NCBI GenBank assembly: GCA_009193035.1
Contig: SWDT01000181.1
Location: forward strand, 1 to 15,080
DNA length: 15,080 nt
Source: Halicephalobus mephisto
Lineage: Eukaryota; Nematoda; Chromadorea; Rhabditida; Panagrolaimidae
Reading direction: 5' to 3'
Part shown: one piece after another, positions 1 through 7,619 of the stretch
Layout: every line of letters starts with the position of its first letter
Position numbering within the stretch: the first letter of the stretch is position 1
Notes under the pieces: model-generated
Told to the model about the DNA's origin: nothing
What the model saw: only the letters and a program-made list of their open reading frames with translations
Databases searched by the model: none
Translations under genes and position numbers: made by a program

Positions 1-1
1 A

Positions 2-235
2 AGAATTACCGTCCCGCTTAACTTTTTAGAAAGATTGATGAACTATGAGAACACATCAGCCAGTTACGACACACTAAATAGGCTCTATGTCCACATCGGT
101 CATCGTATTCAGTCTACCATATCCTTCTCTCTCTTTGACCAAGTTGTTCAAAATTTTCATGAGAAACTCAAAAGTGATTACTGGAATTTTAAATTGAACC
201 CATCAACAGGGATGAAGAGAATAAACCTTTTCTAA
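2..235 (+). CDS. Possible 3' end of an unrecognised gene (partial at left edge)
   Basis: The frame is open from the window edge for 77 codons to a TAA at 233-235. The first residues read RITVPLNFLERL and the tail ends in KLNPSTGMKRINLF. Codons are mixed and include many C-ending ones (GCC, TAC, GAC, CTC, GTC, ATC), which looks more like coding sequence than the AT-rich DNA to its right. An AATAAA occurs at 220-225, inside the frame just before the stop. I recognise no domain, and there is no signal peptide or Cys/His motif in the visible part. It could be a terminal exon or a chance open frame; the family is unknown. Confidence 0.3.
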   Translation, partial: RITVPLNFLERLMNYENTSASYDTLNRLYVHIGHRIQSTISFSLFDQVVQNFHEKLKSDYWNFKLNPSTGMKRINLF

Positions 236-1240
236 AAGTATTCAAATCAGAGAAACTTAAACGAGACCTTCATTTCCCCCCGAAAGAGGATTTTTATGGA
301 ATTCCATCTCGAAAATACGTTAATTCGAATATTAAAGATGTTGTTTTTTGTAAATGATCTTTCTGATTTTTGTGATGTCACTTATTCATGAATTGGAGAG
401 CAAAATGAATCTAGACTACAAGACATACGAAAATTTTTTTCAAAATTATTTTAAGATACCCAACGAGAATTGTGTTCACTCCTAATACATATCTACTATT
501 AAACTGAATTTTTCAGAACTCGTAAGTGATACATGTTCACAACAACGTTATCTCATAGTAATTTCGTCACAAAAAAAATAATTCAATGTGATGAAAACAA
601 AATAATCAAAAATGAGGATGTAATAAACAGACAGATGCACTGTCAATAACATGTCAGTCTTTTTACAGTAATTGATATTCACATTAGATTCCTTTCTCAA
701 AATAAACAAGACTATCACTGTTTTGAGCAGCTGATAATTTTAAAACCAAATCAATTGGATTAGAAAATGAAGAAAAACAATTCGAACTAATTCGAGTTCG
801 AAAATTAAAAGATCTAAATTTGAATCAAATTAGCTCACGTTTGAAATTCTGCAGTTCAAATCCCAACAATACTAGTTATAATTCGAATGTTTGAAAAGCT
901 GATACTTTGATAACAATTGTTTTACTTCTTCCTCCACAGTATTCTGAAATACCGAGTTCTGAAAGTTTCCAGAAATCACCCACGACTCCATAAAATTCAC
1001 CGCAACACTTTCAGAACCTTATAGAGTTTGAAGATAATCAGAAATTCTGAGCTCTCCAAAGTCAAAACAGTATCATGTGAACGCCTACGTCGAATTTGCA
1101 TTCACGCAATATTTCTACTCATTGTTTTTCACTCGATAATCCAGATCAGTGATCACGAGTTTAATTCAACAGAGAGTTTCAAAAATCAACCCACGTTTTC
1201 CATATATGAATAATTCATTCTACAATAACTTCCTTGATGG
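236..1240. other. AT-rich intergenic region upstream of the protease gene
   Basis: No convincing exon on either strand. The only open frame of note (1028-1213, +) lacks protein-like composition and overlaps the protease promoter area. The region holds a cluster of TTCGAA-type palindromes between about 781 and 890. Its position suggests it is the 5' flank of the protease gene. Confidence 0.6.
781..802. repeat. Short perfect inverted repeat with TTCGAA ends
   Basis: TTCGAACT and AGTTCGAA form 8-bp perfect arms around a 6-nt spacer (AATTCG). Another TTCGAA-like site lies near 883. It is about 490 nt upstream of the protease start codon. It could be a dimeric transcription factor site or chance in AT-rich DNA. 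Confidence 0.3.
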
Positions 1241-1244
1241 AGGC

Positions 1245-1252
1245 TATATAAG
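1245..1252 (+). promoter_or_regulatory. TATA box of the cysteine protease gene
   Basis: TATATAAG matches the metazoan TATA consensus. It lies 41 nt before the start codon at 1293, so initiation about 30 nt downstream (near 1275, where TCATC could act as initiator) would leave a 5' leader of only about 20 nt. This implies a focused, strong promoter. Confidence 0.65.
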
Positions 1253-1292
1253 AGAGTTCATCCACTTGGAGATCATCACGGCTTTCACTTCA

Positions 1293-2396
1293 ATGATTTC
1301 CCGAGTTCTGATTCTGATTTCTCTGGCTTGCTTCGTCCAAGCTTGGACGAACAAGGAGACGGAGGACTTCAAGGGCTTCATGAACAAGTACCGTCTCCAT
1401 TATAGTAATGAGACAGGAGAGTTCGACCGTCGGATGAAAATCTTCAACGACAATGTCAAGGCCATCGACGCCCTCAACAAGGGTAAGGGACATGGAGGCC
1501 AGTACGGTATCAACAAGTTCTCGGCTATGACCCCTGAGGAATTCCAACAAACAATGCTGATGCCGAAGAGTATGGACCCCCAGAAGAACAAGAATAAGGT
1601 CCCGAAAGCCAAGCCGGATCGTCATCCTCGCCACAAGAGACAGAGTATTCCGACTTCTTACGACTACAGAGATTACGGATGGGTCACTCCAGTGAGAGAC
1701 CAAGGGGTTCGTTTCTTTATAGCTTTATAGAGAAAATCGGGATTTTATGAGGAGTTCTGAAACATCTGAAATTCATTTCGAGAATATTTCATGATAAAAC
1801 TCTTTCATCTAGTATAACTTTCTAAATTTCAGCAATGCGGTAGTTGTTGGGCGTTCACCGCCATCGCCGCACTTGAATCCAATCTCCTGTCATTCCAGGG
1901 TTCCAATCTGGACCTTTCTGAACAGAGTCTCGTCGATTGTGAGACCCAAAGTTATGGCTGCAACGGTGGATGGCTCGATTACGCGATCGATCATATCCAG
2001 CAGTTCGGAGTGCCATTAGAGGCCAATTACCCCTACATCGAAGCCGACTCTGGAACTTGTTTCAGTGCCAATGGAGTTACCTATAACAACATCGACTACT
2101 GGTTGATCGACTCCGAAGCCGATATCCCATATCATATATACTACTATGGACCTGTTGGATTCTACTTCGGTGTTCCTAGTGCCTTCCAGTACTACACTGG
2201 AGGAGTCTTTGACGTCTCCTCCTGCGACAACATAGATGGCTACCATGAAGTCACCATTGTCGGATACACCCCCGATTACTGGATCGTAAAGAACAGCTGG
2301 GGAACGGGCTGGGGCGACGACGGATACGTCTACTACAAGAGAGGCAAGAATCTCTGTGGGATCGAAAATGAGTTGATCGCCACAACCATCGCCTAA
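1293..2396 (+). CDS. Secreted papain-family (C1A, cathepsin L-like) cysteine protease preproenzyme
   Basis: Two exons, 1293-1706 and 1833-2396, join in phase 0 across a 126-nt intron (donor GTTCGT, acceptor AATTTCAG), giving 325 residues, the usual family length. I chose the ATG at 1293 because it sits just behind the TATA box and starts a clear signal peptide (about residues 1-17). An I29 inhibitory propeptide follows: the ERFNIN pattern E-x3-R-x3-F-x2-N-x3-I-x3-N is intact at about 43-62. The GNFD-like motif at 72-78 has Ala where Asp is expected. A basic R-H-K-R at 113-116 is the likely processing point. In the mature domain, oxyanion Gln137, catalytic Cys143 (CGSCW), His276 and Asn292 (KNSWG) are present, as are the six cysteines of the three family disulfides (140/181, 174/214, 269/313, paired by homology). 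Tyr before the catalytic His recalls mite group 1 proteases such as Der p 1; the Glu after it is odd. Codon use is much richer in C and G third positions than in the other genes here, suggesting high expression, for example as a gut enzyme (inference). Confidence 0.95.
1707..1832 (+). other. Intron of the cysteine protease gene
   Basis: This 126-nt intron separates GAC CAA GGG from CAA TGC GGT, so the spliced product reads DQG-QCGSCW across the active site. The donor is GTTCGT and the acceptor is preceded by the pyrimidine-rich TTTCTAAATTTCAG. Frame, motif continuity and the in-frame stop within the intron all support it. Confidence 0.95.
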
Positions 2397-2451
2397 TTGT
2401 TGGACCTTGGTCTTGAATGGAAAACATGTTATCTAAATAATGAATTATTTT

Positions 2452-2457
2452 AATAAA
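2452..2457 (+). terminator. Poly(A) signal of the cysteine protease gene
   Basis: AATAAA lies 56 nt after the TAA stop, in an AT-rich 3' UTR, at the expected distance for a short 3' end. Confidence 0.75.
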
Positions 2458-2540
2458 CGACATATACAAAACAAGAGTAATTCTAAATGACAGTGATTGA
2501 TATTCGTATGACGCTTTTATAACTTCCGGGAATAGGTATA

Positions 2541-2715
2541 GGCACAAAGATCGGAGTTAAACCGGAACGGCCTAGACAGGATGCCCAAAGCTCCGCCCAG
2601 TCAGCCGATGCCTGTAAAGTGAGACTAAAGTGTTAGAGAGTCAGTCTTTGAGAAATTCCAGCTTTAGACGGGTCCGAGTTTGACTTCGGTCAAACGAGGA
2701 CCCTTCCTCCTTTGT
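2541..2715. other. GC-richer, structure-prone segment; possible noncoding RNA gene
   Basis: About half of these bases are G or C, against roughly a third in the flanking DNA. No reading frame across it looks like protein. It contains several short complementary blocks (ACAGG/CCTGT at about 2576/2611, AGACT/AGTCT) and ends with the strong hairpin at 2670-2703. A TATA-like TTATAA lies upstream near 2517. I compared it from memory with tRNA, 5S rRNA, U1-U6, SRP, RNase P/MRP and 7SK consensus elements and could not match any. No T-run terminator follows closely. Confidence 0.35.
2670..2703. other. Perfect hairpin with C(UUCG)G tetraloop and tandem G-A internal pair
   Basis: GGGTCC pairs with GGACCC, then GAG faces CGA (two side-by-side G-A mismatches and a G-C pair), then TTTGAC pairs with GTCAAA around a TTCG loop closed by C-G. 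C(UUCG)G is the most stable RNA tetraloop and tandem sheared G-A pairs are common in functional RNA, so this looks selected as RNA on the plus strand. On the minus strand the loop would be CGAA, which is less special. Confidence 0.6.
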
Positions 2716-2719
2716 TCTA

Positions 2720-4860
2720 TGCTTATGTTAAGATAAACAAGCGTAATTGCTAATAGTAGGAACCAACAGTTTTCCGTCCAATCTCGATCTACTTATTTTA
2801 CTACAAAAGCACAGTGGTTCAAAAAAAACAATACTGGATTTCTGTCATTTCCCATTATTTTTTGTTTCCGATATCATAATAATTAAAGAAAAAGGTATTA
2901 AAATAGCAAGAACAAAGTATGGAAATGAACAAATGAAGAATATGATATACGGATCACTTATTGATCTGTAGTAAATAAGATTTATTCGATGGCTAAGATC
3001 TTACACGTTCTATTAAATGGAACCTTATCTCAACGACTTCATATTAATCAAGTTGTGTAAAATTTTTAATACCTGATTGTGAAATAATGTTCAATCTAAT
3101 AGTCTCATATTAGGAAAATAATGGTTAAAGAGCGTGTATGCAATTGGATTTGGTGTTTAAAAATCTATTAAAACCTGTTTAATTATAAACCAATATCTGA
3201 GTATTAACAGTATCCGTATGTTAATTTTAAAAGATCAATTTCTTATTTTTTATCCATAACAACCAATTACAACTGAAAAAAATATTTTCTGCTATATCAC
3301 CACAAAATATTCAATTTATCTATACAACTTTTCCTCAAAAATGAATTCAATTCCTTATGATTTTTTGAAAGTCAACTCATTCGCGCACTCATTGAGAGTC
3401 CAATTTTGTCCCTAATTCTCTGCCCTACTCCTCAGTCATTAAAAAAATGAATTACTGACTGACCAATGATCAACTAACCAATCAGTGAATTTTTGCTGAC
3501 AACCCCATCTTATTTTTTTAAAACGAACTATCTCTTGTACATAGAGTGATGATGATCAGAAAGATTAGAATTGAGCCACAATTTAAAACTGCTTCAGGAC
3601 AAATTTCTAATTCTCCTCTTAGAGAAGGTGTTCGTGAGTAAAGAAAATACAAGTGAATTTGAAAGAGAGCACATAGCGAGAAGACAGTAATGCTACTCTG
3701 AGAACATCAGTAAGATCTAATTCAAGGTGTTTAGACTCCAGTTACTCCAAATCAGAGTTCAGTTCAGTCCTGTTCTATTTACTGTCTTCCTCTAGTATTC
3801 GTGTATGTCAGAATGAGGACTCCATTCCAGCCAAGTTCCCAATTGTGAAGAGTAAGTTCATCATTGATTGTGATGAGAGTTGATTTCGGACTCGTAGAAA
3901 TAAAGGATATCTTAAAAGCAATGATCTTAAATTATTTGAGTATTCTTATATTTGTTTAACTTTGAAGAACCATAAAAGGATGGTTTCAAAAAGATTCAGA
4001 TTCTCGCGTTCAAGATTTTCTAACTTTATTTTTGAACAAACCCCGTCTCTAAATAAATCAAGAGAGATGTTAGATAAATGAGTAGACACAACTAGATATT
4101 ACTATACAAATTTAAATGTAGGAGGGGAAAAATTGTTTGACTTTTGTTAACCAAAATTCAATAGTTGACCGGATTTGTCGTTTCCCTAAAGGAATATCAG
4201 TCAACAGATGAAAGAGCCCGCTCATCACTCAGACAGATTTATTCTTTCATTTACAGAAATACCGATATAAGAGAGATTTTATTCGTCTGTTGTTGAAATT
4301 AACACGCACTTCTTTTTACTTTGGAAGAAGTCAGTTTTCTACTTTTCTCGTGATCAGCGTGAATGTAATCTTGTAAAACTTCTTGTTCTTTACTTTCATG
4401 GAGTAGAATCGTTTTATTCCTAGAATACAATAAACCACTCTTTAGTAATAGAATGATATTGAAAGCTGTTAATATATTATTTATCTCCGCTCTTATATAT
4501 CAATACTAGTTTTTGATACTAATAAGATATATTCATAGAGAGGACAACTAACAGTATAACTAACACAGAGATTATCTAAACTACGGGATGCTAGTTCTAG
4601 GGGTTTTCATTATGATAATATTCTCTAATTCTCTAGTAGTTAGGTTCCTTTTTAACAAGAATCAAAGAAAACACTCACTTCATTTCCTTGACCAGGGAAG
4701 TTCTAAGATGCCTATACCATAAAGACCATTCTACTCATCAACTTGACCAACATTTTCACTTCCATACAATCATTTCAACATAATTGAAGAGTTATCAAAC
4801 TGATTTTAATCGTCTGTGTACTTCCCAACTATAGAAATTAAAATGATTAGCTTCCTACTT
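2720..4860. other. Long AT-rich intergenic region, no supported gene
   Basis: Six-frame reading and a search for GT-AG bounded exons gave nothing convincing. The 74-codon frame at 2747-2971 is low in complexity and starts without context. A slightly more GC-rich patch at about 3640-3850 has donor-like GTAAGT and an inverted repeat but no usable frame. Confidence 0.6.
3680..3789. repeat. Nested inverted repeat (11-bp outer and 7-bp inner arms)
   Basis: GAAGACAGTAA at 3680-3690 is the exact reverse complement of TTACTGTCTTC at 3779-3789. Inside, ACTCTGA (3695-3701) pairs with TCAGAGT (about 3753-3759). The 88-nt interior makes the fold weak, so this may be chance or part of an unrecognised RNA. 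Confidence 0.35.
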
Positions 4861-4865
4861 TTATT
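4860..4865 (-). terminator. Poly(A) signal of the Cys/His-repeat gene
   Basis: AATAAA on the minus strand (TTTATT on plus), about 30 nt downstream of the TAA stop at 4895-4897. Confidence 0.65.
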
Positions 4866-4894
4866 AATTTTTATCAAATTTACTGTAGGTTGTT

Positions 4895-7205
4895 TTAATT
4901 ATTTTCTTTTAAATACAGTTGAATAACATGTTCAGTATGGCTATCAATGCTTGAATCTCGAACATCTAGAACATCTCTCAGAACTTTTTTGATTTGATCT
5001 TCACTCTTTTTCAACGAAATAATGTGGATAGCGTAGTGGATTCTGATGTCAGTAAATCCATCTTTCCTCTCTCGGATGTGTTTTAATCGTTCGTCAATTG
5101 ATCGAAGAAGAACAGCACGATCAATTGGTTGTTCTCTGTTCTGTTGATGACTTGGATGGTGACAAATGAGGAGTTTATCATCATATCTCTTTGATCCGCA
5201 AAAACATAACAAGAACTGTCTTCCAATAGCATTAAACCTAATATTAACGAAATCCCCACATTTAGAGCAGATCCATCTTCTCAAGCTTGGAGTGCATCCT
5301 TCCGGGCATTCTAACTCTAATAAACTCGAGTCGTTAGGTATGTGATTTGCAATAGCCCCTTCCATGTCTACCAACCCAAATAAAATTTTATTTCTCTTAT
5401 CTATAATGTATGGTTCATCTGTTGTATTATCGTTTGTAACTTGATGATTCTTGGATTTAAATGTTTTTTGAAGTGTCTGAATAACTTGGTCATAACCAGA
5501 GGGGGTTGCAATAAGAGAAATAGGTTTGTTTCCTTCCCCGTCAACTTCTTCCTGTGACCAGTTGTTCTTATTTTGAATTTTTTCGAGTTGTTCATGTTGT
5601 TGCTCTGATCGATGACTTGGATGATGACAGATAAGAAGTTTATCTTTGTATTTCTTGGATCCACAAGAACATAACAACAGCTGTCCAGTAACCTTTGGTT
5701 CAATTCTGACAAACTCTCCACATTTGGTGCATATCCATCTTCTTGGGTCTTGAGTGCATTCTTCTGGGCATTCTGATTCAAATAAAGTCAGATTATTTAA
5801 GTTTCGATTTCCTGCAGCTCCTTTCATGTCTACAAATCCAAATAGCATTTTTCTGTTAGTTCCTTCCTGAATGTATGGTTCAACAGCTCTGTTGTCAGTA
5901 ATAATTTGAAACTGATTGAAGTTGGCTGTTTTTTCTAACGTTTCAACTACTTGTTCATAACCGACAGGAGTTCTAATTGAGAAACTGGAGTAGATCAAAT
6001 ATTCTCTAATGTTGATTTTCGGTGACCATTCGTTCAATTTTTGAAGCCAAGATTTAATTTCCATCCATAATCCCGGAAGATGATCTCCTTCCTCAGTGTT
6101 ATACATATTATTAATTAAATATTTGATGTATTCAGTGTAATAGAAGAAGAGTTTTTTCAACATCGGATACATTTCCAAGAAGTCATTTCTGTTCATTGAC
6201 TTGTAATCTTCCTTTGCTTTTTGCAGATCATAAATTTCATCAAACAACTTCTCTCCTGATTTCATATCTCGAAAAATACCTGGATACCCAGCCCTTTCCA
6301 TCTTCATTTCAATTTTTCGGTAGATACAATAGAGGTATGAGAGGAAGATTCCAAATTCTCTTTCATTACTGATGACAGTTTCTTGGATATCCTGGTTCAG
6401 TTTTTCATATCCATACCCGACGGGAATATAATATTGGGAGTATTTCTCTGTCTCTATTTCTTCCATGAACTTCGGAAGATCTTCCAGAGCCATTTCTCTG
6501 ATTTCATCATAGTTGATTAGAACTCTGCATTTGGTTTTCTTTTGGACCTCATTGAAACTTCTACTTTCAAATAAGTTTTTTATCTGAAAGAACTTTCTGA
6601 TAAAGTAGATAGACAAAAATAATTCTAACATTTGCATAATTTACTATCAAAAACTTATTCTCAGAACTATTCATTTTATAACATCTTTTCAAGGCCTGTT
6701 AGAAATTTCATCAAATTAGAATGAATTCTTCACTGATATATGTGATTTATGTAGATAAATCTTACCTCACAATCTTCTTCTGGAAACTTCCTTTTTGGAA
6801 ACAGCACCCACAAATCCATGCCATAAATGATCCCATTGACAAAATGACTGCAATTGGGTGGATACTTTGGAAGCTTTTCAGAGCTTTTTTCTTGTCTTAT
6901 AAAATAACACTGAATACCCCAATATTTATTATCGTCAAAGATAATTCCGAAATCGAGAAGTTTTCTGCAGCTCGGTTCCAGAAAGAGATTTATTTGTGGC
7001 TAAAATACCTATATTGAATTTATTCAACGAACAAGAAACTTGCCCAATGTAAAATATTAGTCGACGACAACTTACAAGCCCAATATCTCCATTCATTCCT
7101 GACTTCCAATGTAGTATTAAGAGGTTCTCCGTTAACGGGTACCAATCGATCCAAAGATTCTATGTATCCCCATCCTAATCTACATTCACGGCCAAGACAA
7201 GTCAT
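4895..7205 (-). CDS. Protein with two tandem 120-residue Cys/His-rich (probably zinc-binding) repeats, family unknown
   Basis: Four exons on the minus strand: 7205-7076, 6999-6766, 6695-6645 and 6583-4895. Introns of 76, 70 and 61 nt have donors GTAAGT, GTAAGA, GTAAAT and acceptors TTTTAG, CTAACAG, CTTTCAG. A longer reading of the last exon from an ATG at 6637 is possible, but it only reads through the last intron; the spliced frame continues smoothly upstream. The product would be about 700 residues. Residues about 343-462 and 498-617 are homologous repeats. Each begins P-x-G-Y-[ED]-Q-V, passes LFG[FL]VDM[KE]GA and ends in C-x3-C-x8-C-x2-C-x16/17-C-x-C-x11-C-H-H-x2-H, with RRWIC.KCG and LLC.CGSK blocks shared. 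The N-terminal half is mostly helical-looking and without recognised motifs. The Cys spacing suggests zinc ribbons (inference). Exon 2 is out of phase with exon 1 by one base near the AAAA run at 6961-6964; exon 1 is the least certain. I do not recognise the family and assign no function. Confidence 0.8.
5147..5506 (-). repeat. Cys/His repeat copy B (coding)
   Basis: Second 120-codon copy, from TPSGYDQV to CHHPSH. It retains every Cys and His of copy A (spliced-protein Cys564, 568, 577, 580, 598, 600, 612 and His613, 614, 617), with one compensating residue shift between the Cys pairs. The ligands and the WIC.KCG and LLC.CGSK blocks are conserved while linkers differ, which indicates selection on the metal site. 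Confidence 0.85.
5612..5971 (-). repeat. Cys/His repeat copy A (coding)
   Basis: First of two tandem coding repeats of exactly 120 codons, from TPVGYEQV to CHHPSH. Probable metal ligands in the spliced protein: Cys410, 414, 423, 426, 443, 445, 457 and the following His residues (458, 459, 462). A 35-residue polar linker, rich in Gln, Glu and Asn, separates it from copy B. Confidence 0.85.
6961..6964 (-). other. Probable single-base frame break in exon 2 of the Cys/His-repeat gene
   Basis: Exon 1 ends with one base of a codon, and exon 2 (234 nt) must end in phase 0 to meet exon 3, so the pair carries one base too many. The frame entering from exon 1 reads on to GTELQK and then stops at a TGA about 25 nt beyond the AAAA run; the frame leaving reads LLDFGIIFDDNKYWG. 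They meet at this run. An extra A in the assembly is the simplest reading. A wrong exon 1 assignment is the main alternative. Confidence 0.45.
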
Positions 7206-7455
7206 CTAGTTCAATATAGTCTATAACAATAAGATTTTTCAATTACAGAACAAATCAACAAAAATAAATAATAACTGAATTCACCCAACTCTACAGAACT
7301 AACTGACACCTTATCATAAAAAAGCAACTTAAAATGAACTTCAGTCATCTTTCAATGATCATGATTTAAGACACTCCCTTCTATGACAGAAAAATCTGTC
7401 CAAAGGTCAATTTCCAATCACTACAAAAAAAGCGTAAACTGACTTGAAAACTCAC

Positions 7456-7585
7456 TTTCCTGTTCTGTAGTAGCAGACGAAAGTCAGAAGATAATCTTAA
7501 TAAGAATCCTAATGATTAACAAAGATGAGAATAAGAACAGTAGAAACAGAAGGAATCACAAGATAATGACAAACTTGGATTTCCA
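7456..7585 (-). other. Probable 5' UTR exon of the Cys/His-repeat gene
   Basis: Starting about 30 nt after the TATA box and ending at a GTGAGT donor (7450-7455), this stretch holds no ATG on the minus strand apart from one at its extreme upstream edge (7584-7586). Splicing over a 250-nt intron to the CTAG acceptor at 7206 would put the exon 1 ATG (7203-7205) first in the transcript. This is inferred from signals only. Confidence 0.35.
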
Positions 7586-7606
7586 TACTATGAATCTAAT
7601 CTACTG

Positions 7607-7615
7607 CTTTATATA
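7607..7615 (-). promoter_or_regulatory. TATA box, probable promoter of the Cys/His-repeat gene
   Basis: TATATAAAG on the minus strand is a consensus TATA box. It lies about 400 nt upstream of the likely start codon, with a plausible leader exon between. No other gene is placed to use it. Confidence 0.4.
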
Positions 7616-7619
7616 TTCT

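Noticed and set aside
1290..1703. 137-codon open frame on the minus strand
   Set aside because: Antisense shadow of the protease exon; the plus strand carries a complete recognised domain.
2541..2715. Known RNA genes (tRNA, 5S, U snRNA, SRP, RNase P or MRP, hammerhead) in the GC-rich block
   Set aside because: Diagnostic boxes (B box, U1-U6 ends, GGAAACGGA-type SRP loop, CUGAUGA with GAAA core) were not found by eye.
2747..2971. 74-codon plus-strand frame
   Set aside because: Low-complexity composition expected of AT-rich DNA, no promoter or homology recognised.
4895..6637. Single-exon 580-codon gene starting at the ATG at 6637
   Set aside because: Its first 18 codons lie over a 61-nt intron with good donor and acceptor; the spliced frame continues into upstream exons.
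6721..7017. 98-codon open frame on the plus strand
   Set aside because: Antisense to exon 2 of the Cys/His gene, which has in-phase splice sites and better protein composition; no recognisable domain.
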